Origin: Stenotrophomonas_A sp035629025
GTDB taxonomy: Bacteria > Pseudomonadota > Gammaproteobacteria > Xanthomonadales > Xanthomonadaceae
Direction of reading: 5' to 3'
DNA length: 64,000 bases
Assembly: GCA_035629025.1 (NCBI GenBank)
Contig: DASPIU010000037.1
Coordinates: 14,683 to 78,682 of the forward strand
The translations under genes and the position numbers were made by a program. Below the pieces are notes generated by a model that ran no database searches, was not told the DNA's origin, and saw only the letters and a list, made by a program, of their open reading frames with translations. Below, piece after piece: positions 27,058-36,139 of this stretch. Each line of letters opens with the position of its first letter. The first letter of the stretch is position 1.

Positions 27058-27282
27058 ATGGGCGGTTTGAGCATCACTCACTGGCTGATCGTGCTGGCAA
27101 TCGTATTGCTGGTGTTCGGCACCAAGCGCCTGACCAGTGGAGCCAAGGATCTCGGCAGCGCTGTCAGGGAATTCAAGAAGGGCGTGCGTGGCGATGAAAA
27201 TCCCGCGCAGCTCAACGACCAGGCGCGCAGTGCCGATGCCGCGCGCGAATCGCAGACCGAACGCGAGCGCGACGGCCGCTGA
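27058..27282 (+). CDS. tatA: Sec-independent translocase subunit TatA
   Basis: Small inner-membrane protein that multimerises to form the Tat passage for folded proteins. The 74 residues comprise one membrane helix (SITHWLIVLAIVLLVFGTKRL), the conserved FG hinge and an amphipathic helix ('LGSAVREFKKGVRG'), then a charged tail. The ATG at 27058 gives the canonical MGGLS start; the GTG 9 nt upstream is less likely. First gene of tatABC. Its likely clients include OpgD, encoded at 2103-3704. Confidence 0.96.
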   Translation: MGGLSITHWLIVLAIVLLVFGTKRLTSGAKDLGSAVREFKKGVRGDENPAQLNDQARSADAARESQTERERDGR

Positions 27283-27309
27283 CCCTGGCTGCAGGCGAGG
27301 CGTCGGCAC

Positions 27310-27711
27310 ATGTTCGACATTGGTTTCAGCGAACTGCTGCTGATTGCCATCGTGGCCCTGGTGGTGCTCGGTCCCGAGCGCCTGCCCAAGGCCGCGCGGT
27401 TTGCCGGCCTGTGGGTGCGCCGGGCGCGCGCGCAATGGGACTCGGTGAAGCAGGAACTGGAACGCGAACTGGAAGCCGAGGAGCTCAAGCGCAACCTGCA
27501 CGACGTGCAGGCGTCGCTGCGCCAGGCCGAAAGCCAGTTGCGCCAGGGCCATGAGCAGGTCCAGGCGCAGGCGCAGGCGCTGCATGGCGAAGTGGCCCGC
27601 GACGTGGATATCCGCACCGGCACCGACCTGCCCGTGGCCGACCCGGCCGCGCCGGTGCAAGCGCCGATTGCCACGCATCAGGAAGGCCTGCCGCCGGAGA
27701 AGCAGTCGTGA
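27310..27711 (+). CDS. tatB: Sec-independent translocase subunit TatB
   Basis: Inner-membrane partner of TatC in the Tat substrate receptor. At 133 residues it starts 'MFDIGFSELLLIAIVALVVLGPERLPKAAR', the family hallmark with the conserved Glu in the membrane helix and the GPxRLP turn. A long amphipathic helix and coiled region follow ('LERELEAEELKRNLHDVQASLRQAESQL'). The stop overlaps the tatC GTG by 4 nt. Confidence 0.95.
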   Translation: MFDIGFSELLLIAIVALVVLGPERLPKAARFAGLWVRRARAQWDSVKQELERELEAEELKRNLHDVQASLRQAESQLRQGHEQVQAQAQALHGEVARDVDIRTGTDLPVADPAAPVQAPIATHQEGLPPEKQS

Positions 27712-28454
27712 GCACGCCTGACGAAGTGCAGCCGGAAAGCAGCCTGATCGAACATCTGGTGGAGCTGCGCGCGCGCCTGGTGCGCGGGCTGCTCGGTCTG
27801 GCCGTGGTGCTGCTGGCGCTGCTGCCGTTTACCCGTTCGATCTACAGCTGGCTGGCGCAGCCGCTGGTCTCGCAGCTGCCGGCCGGGCAGACGATGATCG
27901 CGATGAACCCGGCCGGCGCGTTCTTCGCCCCGGTCAAGCTGACCTTCTTCGTGGCCTTGTTCATCGCCGTGCCGTGGCTGCTGTATCAGGCCTGGGCGTT
28001 CGTCGCGCCGGGCCTGTACCAGCGCGAGAAGCGCCTGGCCGTGCCGCTGCTGGCTTCGGCGGTGGCCCTGTTCTACATCGGCTGCGCGTTTGCCTATTTT
28101 CTGGTGCTGCCGGCGGTCTTCCACTTCCTGACCAACTTCACCCCGGACGTCATCGCGATCACCCCGGATGCGAATTCCTACCTGGACTTCGTGCTGGTGA
28201 TCTTCTTCGCCTTCGGCAGCAGCTTCGAGCTGCCGGTGGCGCTGGTGATCATGGTGTTGCTGGGCTGGGTCACGCCGGACCAGCTGCGCCAGGGCCGGGG
28301 CTATGCGATTGTCGGCATCTTCGTGGTCGCCGCGGTGCTGACACCGCCGGACGTGGTCTCGCAGCTGTTGCTGGCGATCCCGATGTGCCTGCTCTACGAG
28401 CTCGGCATCATCGCCTCGCGCGCGGTGATGCCCAAGCCGCAGCCGCAGGACTGA
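27708..28454 (+). CDS. tatC: Sec-independent translocase subunit TatC
   Basis: Six-helix inner-membrane receptor for twin-arginine signal peptides. The 248 residues begin with a GTG start inside the tatB stop (GTGA). Family features are 'LIEHLVELRARLVRGLLGL' at the cytoplasmic N-terminus, 'LYQAWAFVAPGLYQREKR', and 'FFAFGSSFELPVALVIMVLLGWV' with the signal-binding Glu. Completes a full tatABC set. Confidence 0.97.
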   Translation: MSTPDEVQPESSLIEHLVELRARLVRGLLGLAVVLLALLPFTRSIYSWLAQPLVSQLPAGQTMIAMNPAGAFFAPVKLTFFVALFIAVPWLLYQAWAFVAPGLYQREKRLAVPLLASAVALFYIGCAFAYFLVLPAVFHFLTNFTPDVIAITPDANSYLDFVLVIFFAFGSSFELPVALVIMVLLGWVTPDQLRQGRGYAIVGIFVVAAVLTPPDVVSQLLLAIPMCLLYELGIIASRAVMPKPQPQD

Positions 28455-28458
28455 GCCG

Positions 28459-28480
28459 CGCCGGGCAACGAGGCCCGGCG
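28459..28480. terminator. GC-rich hairpin between convergent tatC and membrane-protein genes
   Basis: CGCCGGGC-AACGAG-GCCCGGCG, an 8-bp perfect stem 5 nt after the tatC stop. It has no T tract, so it may stabilise the mRNA 3' end rather than terminate by itself. Confidence 0.35.
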
Positions 28481-28503
28481 AGCGCAGTGCGATAGTCGAT
28501 CGA

Positions 28504-29400
28504 TCAGGCGACGAAGACGTCGCTGCGGCCACCACCGATCGGCGGCGGCGTGGCGCCCAGCGGCGCGAACATCTGCTTCCAGGCTGCGTAGACGGCGCCG
28601 GCAAACACCGGCATCAGTACCGCCATCAGCAGCAGCTGCGCCAGCAGCATGGCCGCCGTGCCGATCAGCAGGGAAGCAATCATCGCCACCAATGCCACCG
28701 CGAAATAGATCGCCACCAGCGCGATGAAGGTGAGCACGAAGAACACCAGCAACGCCGGCAGGTTGCGCATGCCCGCGCGCAGGCTTTCGCGCAGCGCGTG
28801 CACGCCGGTGGCGTGGTCGAACATCACCTGCGGCGGCATCACGAACAACGCCAGACTCAGCGCGGCGAAGGTCACCACCACCAGCAGCAGCCACAGCAGG
28901 ATGCGCCCGGCCGGCAGTTCGGCCACCAGCGCCTGCACCTGCGCCTGGTCCGGCTGCGCGCCAGACTGGTTGATCTCGTTGATCTGCGCCATCACGTGCG
29001 ACAGGTGCTGCAGCCCGCCGTAACCGATCATCAGCAGCAGCAACGCGGCCAGCACCACCACCGCCAGCGCCTGCGGCAGCAGCGACACCAGCAGGTGCGG
29101 CGCGCGGCCATCGTGCAGGCCATGCAGCAGATGCGACGGACGCGCCGGCCGGCCTTCATCGACCTCGCGCACCGCCCACAGCATGCCGCCCATGAACACC
29201 GGCCCGGCAAGCAACATCAGGAACTGCACGGCCAGCCCCAGCGTCGGCACCATCATCGACAAGCCATAGGCCAGCAGCGCGATCAGACCCCAGGTCATGC
29301 CGAGCATGCCCAGTGCCAGCGGCGCGCGGCGCAGCAGGGAGAAGCCGGTCAACAACCATTCCGCCCCGGCCGAAGCCGGCAGCTTTCTAATCTCGCTCAT
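28504..29400 (-). CDS. BPSS1780-type integral membrane protein
   Basis: A 298-residue inner-membrane protein with about six to eight hydrophobic segments. The first pair lies at roughly residues 30-85 ('LGMLGMTWGLIALLAYGLSMMV', 'AVQFLMLLAGPVFMGGMLWAV') and the last pair at about 215-275. The 'GPVFMGGMLWAVREVDEGRPARPSHLL' block and overall plan match the BPSS1780 family, which has no known function. A 20-residue linker rich in Gln and Asn ('QINEINQSGAQPDQAQVQAL') interrupts the membrane part. Single gene, convergent with tatC; the region upstream of it is full of REP elements. Confidence 0.8.
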   Translation of the reverse strand: MSEIRKLPASAGAEWLLTGFSLLRRAPLALGMLGMTWGLIALLAYGLSMMVPTLGLAVQFLMLLAGPVFMGGMLWAVREVDEGRPARPSHLLHGLHDGRAPHLLVSLLPQALAVVVLAALLLLMIGYGGLQHLSHVMAQINEINQSGAQPDQAQVQALVAELPAGRILLWLLLVVVTFAALSLALFVMPPQVMFDHATGVHALRESLRAGMRNLPALLVFFVLTFIALVAIYFAVALVAMIASLLIGTAAMLLAQLLLMAVLMPVFAGAVYAAWKQMFAPLGATPPPIGGGRSDVFVA

Positions 29401-29534
29401 TCCCGTTCCGCGTCAGTGCGCGCCGGCAAGCCCGGCGCGGGCTGATTATCGCCGTTTTTCCGGCGGGTTTTGCGTGCCGGTTTGGCGCACAGCATTCCGG
29501 ATGCCTGCTTGCTGTCGTGGGCGTGGCTTCGGCT

Positions 29535-29557
29535 GTCGGGGCTGAAGCCCCTCCCAC
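29535..29557. repeat. REP-like palindrome, GGGGCT class
   Basis: GGGGCTGAAGCCCC hairpin with outer sequence matching the GTAG-type REPs elsewhere in the window, here with CTCCCAC in place of CTCCTAC. A degenerate lone copy in the gap between two minus-strand genes. Confidence 0.7.
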
Positions 29558-29597
29558 ACGGACCCCGTCAGGTCTGCGAATGCCTGCTGGCTGCACT

Positions 29598-29688
29598 GTA
29601 GGAGCGGCTCTTGTGGCCTTGGGCCATCAGCCGCGACCGCCATCTGCCAGATCGCGACTCCGCCTGTCGGGGCTGAAGCCCCTCCTAC
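29598..29688. repeat. REP pair (BIME-like), one arm with an enlarged loop
   Basis: The first element (29598-29640) has the arms GTAGGAGCGGCT and AGCCGCGACCGC, but about 19 nt replace the usual tight loop. The second (29666-29688) is an inverted GGGGCTGAAGCCCC element ending CTCCTAC. Between them lies the spacer type (ATCTGCCAGATCGCGA) also seen in the copy at 52993-53070. The pair lies 30 nt beyond the amidotransferase stop. Nothing else was found in the 317-nt gap 29401-29717. Confidence 0.75.
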
Positions 29689-29717
29689 AGTGGGACAGGC
29701 CGGCCCTGGCCGCGTTC

Positions 29718-30446
29718 CTACCTAGCCAGCCCCCGCGCATGGCTTACGAAGCGCCGCAGCAGACGGCGCGCCTGTGGCGCGGCGCTGACCTCGCGCGCCA
29801 CGCTGCGGGCGCAGCGGCCGTGCCGCTGCAGGCAGTCCGCCCGCGCGCGGACGTAGCCGCGGATGTGGTGGGTGGCGAATTCCGGATGGAACTGCACGCC
29901 CCAGGCCCGGTCGCCCCAGCGGAACGCGTGGCACTGGTCCTGCGGCGAACGCGCCAGCACCGCCGCCCCCTCCGGGGCCCGCAACACGGTCTGCAAATGC
30001 GTGGCCTGCGCTGGGAAGCGCTGCGGCAGGCCCGCGAACAGCGGGTCCTCGAAGGCCGGCGGATGCAGTTCCAGTTCGATCGTGCCCGACTCGCGGCCGG
30101 CCGGGTTGTAATCGACCTGCCCACCCAGCGCATGCGCCAGCAACTGGTGCCCATAGCAGATGCCAAACAACGGCGTGCCCGCGTGCGCTGCCTCGCGCAG
30201 CCACTGCGCGGTGCGCTCGCTCCAGGCCGCGCGGTCGGTGACGAAGGCGGCCGAGCCCGACACGATCGTGCCGGCAAAGCCGTCGGGTGGCGGTGGCGTT
30301 TCCCCCGCCTCGACATTGACCACCACCGTCTCCGCCTCCGCCAGGCCCGCGGCCACGCGGATCCAGTGCGGAAACCGGCCGTAGCGCTTCATCGCCGGCA
30401 CCGGCTGGCCGGTTTCGAGAATCAGGAACGGCGCGGACGGTTTCAT
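29718..30446 (-). CDS. Class I glutamine amidotransferase-like protein
   Basis: A 242-residue stand-alone GATase1 domain, like GuaA-type domains but without a synthetase partner. The nucleophile elbow is FGICYGHQLLAHALGG, with Cys near residue 97. The catalytic His-Glu pair is in 'WGVQFHPEFATHH'. The family normally releases ammonia from glutamine or cleaves gamma-glutamyl bonds; this stand-alone subgroup has a loosely defined role, including possible peptidase-like activity. The ATG overlaps the stop of the upstream ATPase gene by 4 nt, so the two are probably cotranslated although no functional link is known. Confidence 0.88.
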   Translation of the reverse strand: MKPSAPFLILETGQPVPAMKRYGRFPHWIRVAAGLAEAETVVVNVEAGETPPPPDGFAGTIVSGSAAFVTDRAAWSERTAQWLREAAHAGTPLFGICYGHQLLAHALGGQVDYNPAGRESGTIELELHPPAFEDPLFAGLPQRFPAQATHLQTVLRAPEGAAVLARSPQDQCHAFRWGDRAWGVQFHPEFATHHIRGYVRARADCLQRHGRCARSVAREVSAAPQARRLLRRFVSHARGLAR

Positions 30447-32263
30447 TCCTTGGGCGGCAGGACGGAGAGGACTTCCTCGATTGTAGTCAGCCCCTGGGCC
30501 ACTTTCTCCAACCCGGTACGGCGCAGCGTGCGCAGGCCATCGCCGCGTGCGGCGCGGCTGAAGCTGGCCAGGTCCATGTCCGAACGGATCAGGCCGCGCA
30601 GCCGCCCGGTCACCGGCAGCAGCTCATACAGGCCGACACGGCCGAGGAAGCCGGTGCGCCGGCATTCCAGGCAGCCCACCGGCGCATGCGTGTCCAGCAC
30701 CTCCGGCAGCGCTTCGCCGGGCTCGCGGATCGCGGCCCAGTCGTGTTCGGACAGCGGCTGCGGGCGTTTGCAATGCGGGCACAGGGTGCGCACCAGGCGC
30801 TGCGCCAGCACGCCGTTGAGCGTGGACGCGACCAGATAGTGCGGCACCCCCAGGTCGAGCAGGCGGGTGATCGCCGACGGCGCGTCATTGGTATGCAGGG
30901 TGGACAGCACCAGATGGCCGGTCAGCGAGGCCTGCACCGCCATCTGCGCGGTTTCCAGGTCGCGGATTTCGCCAATCATGATGATGTCCGGGTCCTGGCG
31001 CAGCAGGGTGCGCACGCCGGCGGCGAAGTCCAGGTCGATGTTCTGCTGGACCTGCATCTGGTTGAACTCAGGCGAGATCATTTCGATCGGGTCTTCCACG
31101 CTGCACACATTCACGTCCGGTGTGGCCAGGCGCTTGAGCGTGGAATACAGCGTGGTGGTCTTGCCCGAACCGGTCGGGCCGGTGACCAGCACGATGCCGT
31201 GCGGGCGCTCGACGAGCGCATTCCAGCCGGCCGCTTCCTCGGCGCTGAAACCGAGCTGGTCGACGCTCTTGAACGCCGCGTCCGGGTCGAAGATGCGCAT
31301 GACGCACTTCTCGCCAAAGGCCGTCGGCATGGTCGACAGGCGCATTTCCACCTCGCGCCCGCCAGGTGAGCGCGTCTTGATGCGGCCGTCCTGCGGGCGG
31401 CGGCGCTCGGCCAGGTCCATGCGCCCGAGCACCTTGATGCGGCTGACCACCGCGGTCATCACCGCCGGCGGCACCTCGAACACCTTGTGCAGGATGCCGT
31501 CGATGCGAAAGCGCATGCGCCCCATGTCGCGGCGCGGCTCCAGATGGATGTCCGAGGCGCGCTGCTCATAGGCGTACTGCAGCAGCCAGTCCACGATATG
31601 GACGATGTGCTGGTCGTCGGCGTTGACATCGCCGGTGCGGCCCAGCTCCACCAGCTGCTCGAAGCTGGGCAGGCCGACGCCGTTGTCGCCGCCGCGCGCG
31701 TCGCCGTGGGCGCCGCGCACCGAGCGGGTGACGCCGAAGAACTCCATCGTGTAGCGGTGCAGGTCCAGCGGGTTGGACAGCACGACTTCGATGCGGCGGC
31801 GGGTCAGGTGCTGCACATCGGCCAGCCAGTCCAGCGCCAGGGGCTCGCTGGTGGCGATGAGCACGCGTTCGGCGTCCACCGCCAGCGGCAGGATGCGGTG
31901 GCGGCGGGCATACGCATGCGAGACCACGCCAGTCACCGAGGCCACGTCCACGCGGGTCGGGTCGATGCGCAGGTAGCGCATGCCGACGCGGGTGGCGAGC
32001 CATTCGGTCAGCCGCTCGAGCCCGAGCTCGCCGGCCGGCAACTGCCCGGCCTGCAGCTTGAGGTTGGACAGCAGCACCAGCGGATGCACTTCGCTGGCAT
32101 TGCGCGCGCCGCCGGCCGAGAACTGGATGCGCTCGCGGTCGTTGGGCGCGATCATGCCGTCGGCCAGCAAGGCGGCGGCCACCCGTTCGAACACCAGCCG
32201 CCCGCGCGGCAGGGTCACCGCGGCCGGGGCCATCGTCGTGTCGGCAGGCTGCCGCTGTTCCAT
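30443..32263 (-). CDS. GspE/PulE/PilB-type secretion ATPase
   Basis: A 606-residue type II secretion/type IV pilus assembly ATPase. The N-terminal part (about 20-190) resembles the MshEN/GspE-N domain. The C-terminal motor carries Walker A GPTGSGKTT at residues 362-370, the Asp box 'VCSVEDPIEM', Walker B 'DPDIIMIGEIRD' and the His box 'TGHLVLSTLHTND'. The zinc-binding cysteines of the family are present (CPHC and CLEC, around residues 515-560). No other secretion or pilus gene lies nearby, so it either serves a machine encoded elsewhere or is an orphan. Overlaps the amidotransferase start by 4 nt. Confidence 0.92.
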   Translation of the reverse strand: MEQRQPADTTMAPAAVTLPRGRLVFERVAAALLADGMIAPNDRERIQFSAGGARNASEVHPLVLLSNLKLQAGQLPAGELGLERLTEWLATRVGMRYLRIDPTRVDVASVTGVVSHAYARRHRILPLAVDAERVLIATSEPLALDWLADVQHLTRRRIEVVLSNPLDLHRYTMEFFGVTRSVRGAHGDARGGDNGVGLPSFEQLVELGRTGDVNADDQHIVHIVDWLLQYAYEQRASDIHLEPRRDMGRMRFRIDGILHKVFEVPPAVMTAVVSRIKVLGRMDLAERRRPQDGRIKTRSPGGREVEMRLSTMPTAFGEKCVMRIFDPDAAFKSVDQLGFSAEEAAGWNALVERPHGIVLVTGPTGSGKTTTLYSTLKRLATPDVNVCSVEDPIEMISPEFNQMQVQQNIDLDFAAGVRTLLRQDPDIIMIGEIRDLETAQMAVQASLTGHLVLSTLHTNDAPSAITRLLDLGVPHYLVASTLNGVLAQRLVRTLCPHCKRPQPLSEHDWAAIREPGEALPEVLDTHAPVGCLECRRTGFLGRVGLYELLPVTGRLRGLIRSDMDLASFSRAARGDGLRTLRRTGLEKVAQGLTTIEEVLSVLPPKE

Positions 32264-32338
32264 GAGGCTGTTCCCCGCTGCGGAATGCCCCGCAGGTCGG
32301 CCGCTATACTAGCGCACCCCTTCGCACGGCCTTGCCGC

Positions 32339-33258
<920 letters not shown>

Positions 33259-33262
<4 letters not shown>

Positions 33263-33891
33263 TCCTCATCGGCTTGTACGACTCTTCGTACACGCGGCGG
33301 GTGGCAATCGCGATGTCGATGTACGGCGTCGAGTTCGAGCACCGCGCCTGGTCGGTGGGCCGCGATTTCGACCGCATCCGCGAGTACAACCCGCTGGGCC
33401 GTGCACCGACGCTGGTGCTCGACGACGGCGAGGTGCTGACCGAGTCGGCGATGATGCTGGACTACCTCGACGATCAGGTGGGCCCCGCGCGCGCGCTGAT
33501 GCCCGCCAGCGGCCCGGCCCGGCGCGAGGCGCAGCGGCTGATCGCGCTGGCGACCGGGGCGATCGACAAGGCGGTGCTGATCGTGCTCGAACGCATCTTC
33601 CGCCCCGAGCACATGCAAAGCGAGTTGTGGTTGTCGCGTTGCCGCACCCAGGTCGAAGGCGCGCTGCGCGAACTGGAGCGGCACTGCGCCGCGCGCAGCG
33701 GGCACGCGGCACTGGTCGGCGAGCGCATGACCCACGCCGATATCGCCGTGGCCTGCTTCGTCACCCACCTGCGTGAAGCAGTGCCGTGGGACCTGTCCCC
33801 CTACCCGGCGTTGCGCGCACATGTCGATCGACATGAAGCGCTGCCGTTGTTCCGCCAGTTCTACATTCCCTTCCAGGCGCCCGCCCCGTGA
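33259..33891 (+). CDS. Glutathione S-transferase family protein inserted between glyQ and glyS
   Basis: A 210-residue GST. The thioredoxin-like N-terminal half (1-80) shows 'LIGLYDSSYTRRVAIAMSMYGVEFEHR', the cis-Pro region 'NPLGRAPTLVLDDGEVLTESAMMLDYLDD', and the Glu-Ser glutathione contact (ES). The helical C-terminal domain has the N-capping box 'GERMTHADIAVACFVTHLR'. The catalytic residue at the N-terminus is probably Ser9 or Ser10. The ATG sits in the glyQ stop (ATGA) and the stop overlaps the glyS GTG (GTGA), so all three should be cotranslated. Substrate unknown. Confidence 0.9.
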
Positions 33892-36053
33892 CCGCGATGA
33901 ATGCACAGATGCAACCCCTGTTGATCGAACTGGGCACCGAGGAACTGCCGGTCAAGGCGCTGCCGGGCCTGGCCCAGGCGTTGTTCGACGGCGTGCTGGC
34001 CGGACTGGAAAAGCGCGGCATCGCCGTCGAGCGCGGCGACGCGCGCCCACTGTCCACGCCGCGGCGCCTGGCCGTGCTGCTGCCGGGTGTGGCCAGCGAA
34101 CAGCCTGAGCAGCGTTCCGAAGTGCTCGGCCCGTATCTCAACGTCGGCCTCGATGCCGAAGGCCAGCCGACCAAGGCGCTGCAGGGTTTCGCGGCCAAGG
34201 CCGGGGTCGACTGGAGTGCGCTGGAGCGCACCAGCGACGCCAAGGGCGAGCGCTTCGTGCACCGCGCGGTGAAGCCGGGTGCGCGCACCGCCGAGCTGCT
34301 GCCGGACATCCTCAACGAAGCCATAGCCGCCATGCCGATCCCCAAGCCGATGCGCTGGGGCGACCACGACTACGCCTTTGCCCGTCCGGCGCACTGGCTG
34401 GTGCTGTTGTTCGGCAAGGACGTGGTGCCGGCGCAGGTGCTGGGCCTGGCCTCGGACCGCATGAGCCGCGGCCACCGCTTCATGCACGACAAGCAGGTCT
34501 GGTTGAGCACGCCGCTGGACTACATCGAGTCGCTGCGCGCGGCCAACGTCATTGTTGACCCCGAAGAGCGCCGCCAGCGCGTCGTCGCCGAGGTCAATGC
34601 CGCTGCCGCGCGTGCCGGTGGCCAGGCCCGCATCACCGACGACAATCTGGGCCAGGTGGTCAACCTGGTGGAGTGGCCGGCCGCGGTGCTGTGCAGCTTC
34701 GAGCGCCAGTTCCTGGCCGTGCCGCAGGAAGCGCTGGTCGAGACCATGGAGGTCAACCAGAAGTTCTTCCCGGTGCTGGACGATGGCGGGCGGTTGACCG
34801 AGAAGTTCATTGGCATTGCCAACATCGAATCGCGCGACGTGGCGGAAGTGGCCAAGGGCTACGAGCGGGTGATCCGCCCGCGCTTTGCCGATGCCAAGTT
34901 CTTCTTTGACGAAGACCTCAAGCAGGGCCTGGTGGCGATGGGCGAGGGCCTGAAGGGCGTGACCTACCAGGCGCGCCTGGGCAGCGTGGCCGACAAGGTG
35001 CAGCGCGTGGCCGCGCTGGCCCGTGCGATTGCGCCGCAGGTCGGTGCCGATGCGACCCTGGCTGCGCGCGCTGCCGAGCTGTCCAAGCATGACCTGCAAT
35101 CGCGCATGGTCAATGAATTCCCCGAACTGCAGGGCATCGCCGGCCGCCATTACGCTGTGGCCGGCGGTGAGTCGCCCGAGGTGGCGCTGGCGATCGACGA
35201 GGCCTACCAGCCACGTTTTGCCGGTGACGACATCGCCCTGTCCGCGCTGGGCAAAGTGCTGGCCATCGCCGAGCGCCTGGACACGCTGGCCGGCGGTTTC
35301 GCCGCCGGGCTCAAGCCGACCGGCAACAAGGATCCCTTCGCCCTGCGCCGCAATGCGCTGGGCCTGGCGCGCACGGTAATCGAGAGCGGCTTCGATCTGG
35401 ACCTGAAGGCGCTGCTGCGCGATGCGGCGCAGGCCGCGGCGCAGGCCCTGGCGGCGAACCCGGCGGCCAAGCCCGCGCCGGCGCCGGAGGCCAACGCCCT
35501 GGCGGCGGAAATCTTTGAGTTCATCCTTGACCGCCTGCGTGGCTACTACGCCGACAAGGGCGTGGCCGCGACCCAGTTCAACGCAGTGGCCGCCCTGTTC
35601 ACCAGCGATGCCGACACGGCCGCCGGCCACGCCGCCGAGCGCGGTTCGCTGTACGACTTCGACCGCCGCATCGACGCCATCGGCACCTTCGCCATGCTGC
35701 CCGAAGCCGCGGCACTGGCTGCCGCCAACAAGCGCATCCGCAATATCCTGCGCAAGGCCGAGGGCGCGATCCCGGCGATGGTCGATCCGGCGCTGCTGCG
35801 CGAGCCGGCCGAGGAAGCGCTGGCCGAGGCGGTCGAGGCCGCCATCGGCGACACCGACGCCGCCCTGCACCGGCATGACTACGTGGCGGTGCTGGCGCGG
35901 CTGGCGCGGCTGCGCCCGCAGGTGGACGCGTTCTTTGACGGCGTCATGGTCAATGCCGAGGATGCCGCGCTGCGCGGCAACCGCCTGGCGCTGCTGCGGC
36001 GGCTGGGCGAGCGCCTCGGCAGCGTGGCGGCGATCGAACATCTGTCGGCCTGA
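33888..36053 (+). CDS. glyS: Glycine-tRNA ligase beta subunit
   Basis: tRNA-binding beta subunit of glycyl-tRNA synthetase. At up to 721 residues it is slightly longer than E. coli GlyS (689). Diagnostic segments are 'LLIELGTEELPVKALPGLAQALFDGV' at the start, 'LSTPRRLAVLL', 'YDFARPAHWLV'-like text, 'VEWPAAVLCSFERQFLAVPQEALVETMEVNQKFFPVLD', and 'KDPFALRRNALGLARTVIE'. The GTG at 33888 overlaps the GST stop; the ATG at 33897 is a close alternative start. Helical HD-like and anticodon-binding parts follow to the C-terminus. Confidence 0.97.
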   Translation: MTAMNAQMQPLLIELGTEELPVKALPGLAQALFDGVLAGLEKRGIAVERGDARPLSTPRRLAVLLPGVASEQPEQRSEVLGPYLNVGLDAEGQPTKALQGFAAKAGVDWSALERTSDAKGERFVHRAVKPGARTAELLPDILNEAIAAMPIPKPMRWGDHDYAFARPAHWLVLLFGKDVVPAQVLGLASDRMSRGHRFMHDKQVWLSTPLDYIESLRAANVIVDPEERRQRVVAEVNAAAARAGGQARITDDNLGQVVNLVEWPAAVLCSFERQFLAVPQEALVETMEVNQKFFPVLDDGGRLTEKFIGIANIESRDVAEVAKGYERVIRPRFADAKFFFDEDLKQGLVAMGEGLKGVTYQARLGSVADKVQRVAALARAIAPQVGADATLAARAAELSKHDLQSRMVNEFPELQGIAGRHYAVAGGESPEVALAIDEAYQPRFAGDDIALSALGKVLAIAERLDTLAGGFAAGLKPTGNKDPFALRRNALGLARTVIESGFDLDLKALLRDAAQAAAQALAANPAAKPAPAPEANALAAEIFEFILDRLRGYYADKGVAATQFNAVAALFTSDADTAAGHAAERGSLYDFDRRIDAIGTFAMLPEAAALAAANKRIRNILRKAEGAIPAMVDPALLREPAEEALAEAVEAAIGDTDAALHRHDYVAVLARLARLRPQVDAFFDGVMVNAEDAALRGNRLALLRRLGERLGSVAAIEHLSA

Positions 36054-36071
36054 TCTTGCGGGACGTGCGGT

Positions 36072-36091
36072 GCTCCCACACCACCGGGAGC
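36072..36091 (+). terminator. Weak hairpin after glyS
   Basis: GCTCCC-N8-GGGAGC followed by GGTTTCCTT, 18 nt after the glyS stop. The 6-bp stem and broken T tract make it a weak candidate terminator. Confidence 0.35.
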
Positions 36092-36139
36092 GGTTTCCTT
36101 AACGAGGTCTTGTGTGACGCCCGGGTTATGCTCGGCGCC

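Noticed and set aside
26105..28454. SYLF gene and tatABC considered as one functional system
   Set aside because: They share a strand but are separated by about 70 nt, and the SYLF protein carries an ordinary Sec signal; no functional tie is visible.
33861..36041. A long open frame of over 700 codons antisense to glyS
   Set aside because: It mirrors a certain synthetase gene, has low-complexity Arg/His/Gln-rich text and no family features; long antisense frames are common in such GC-rich DNA.
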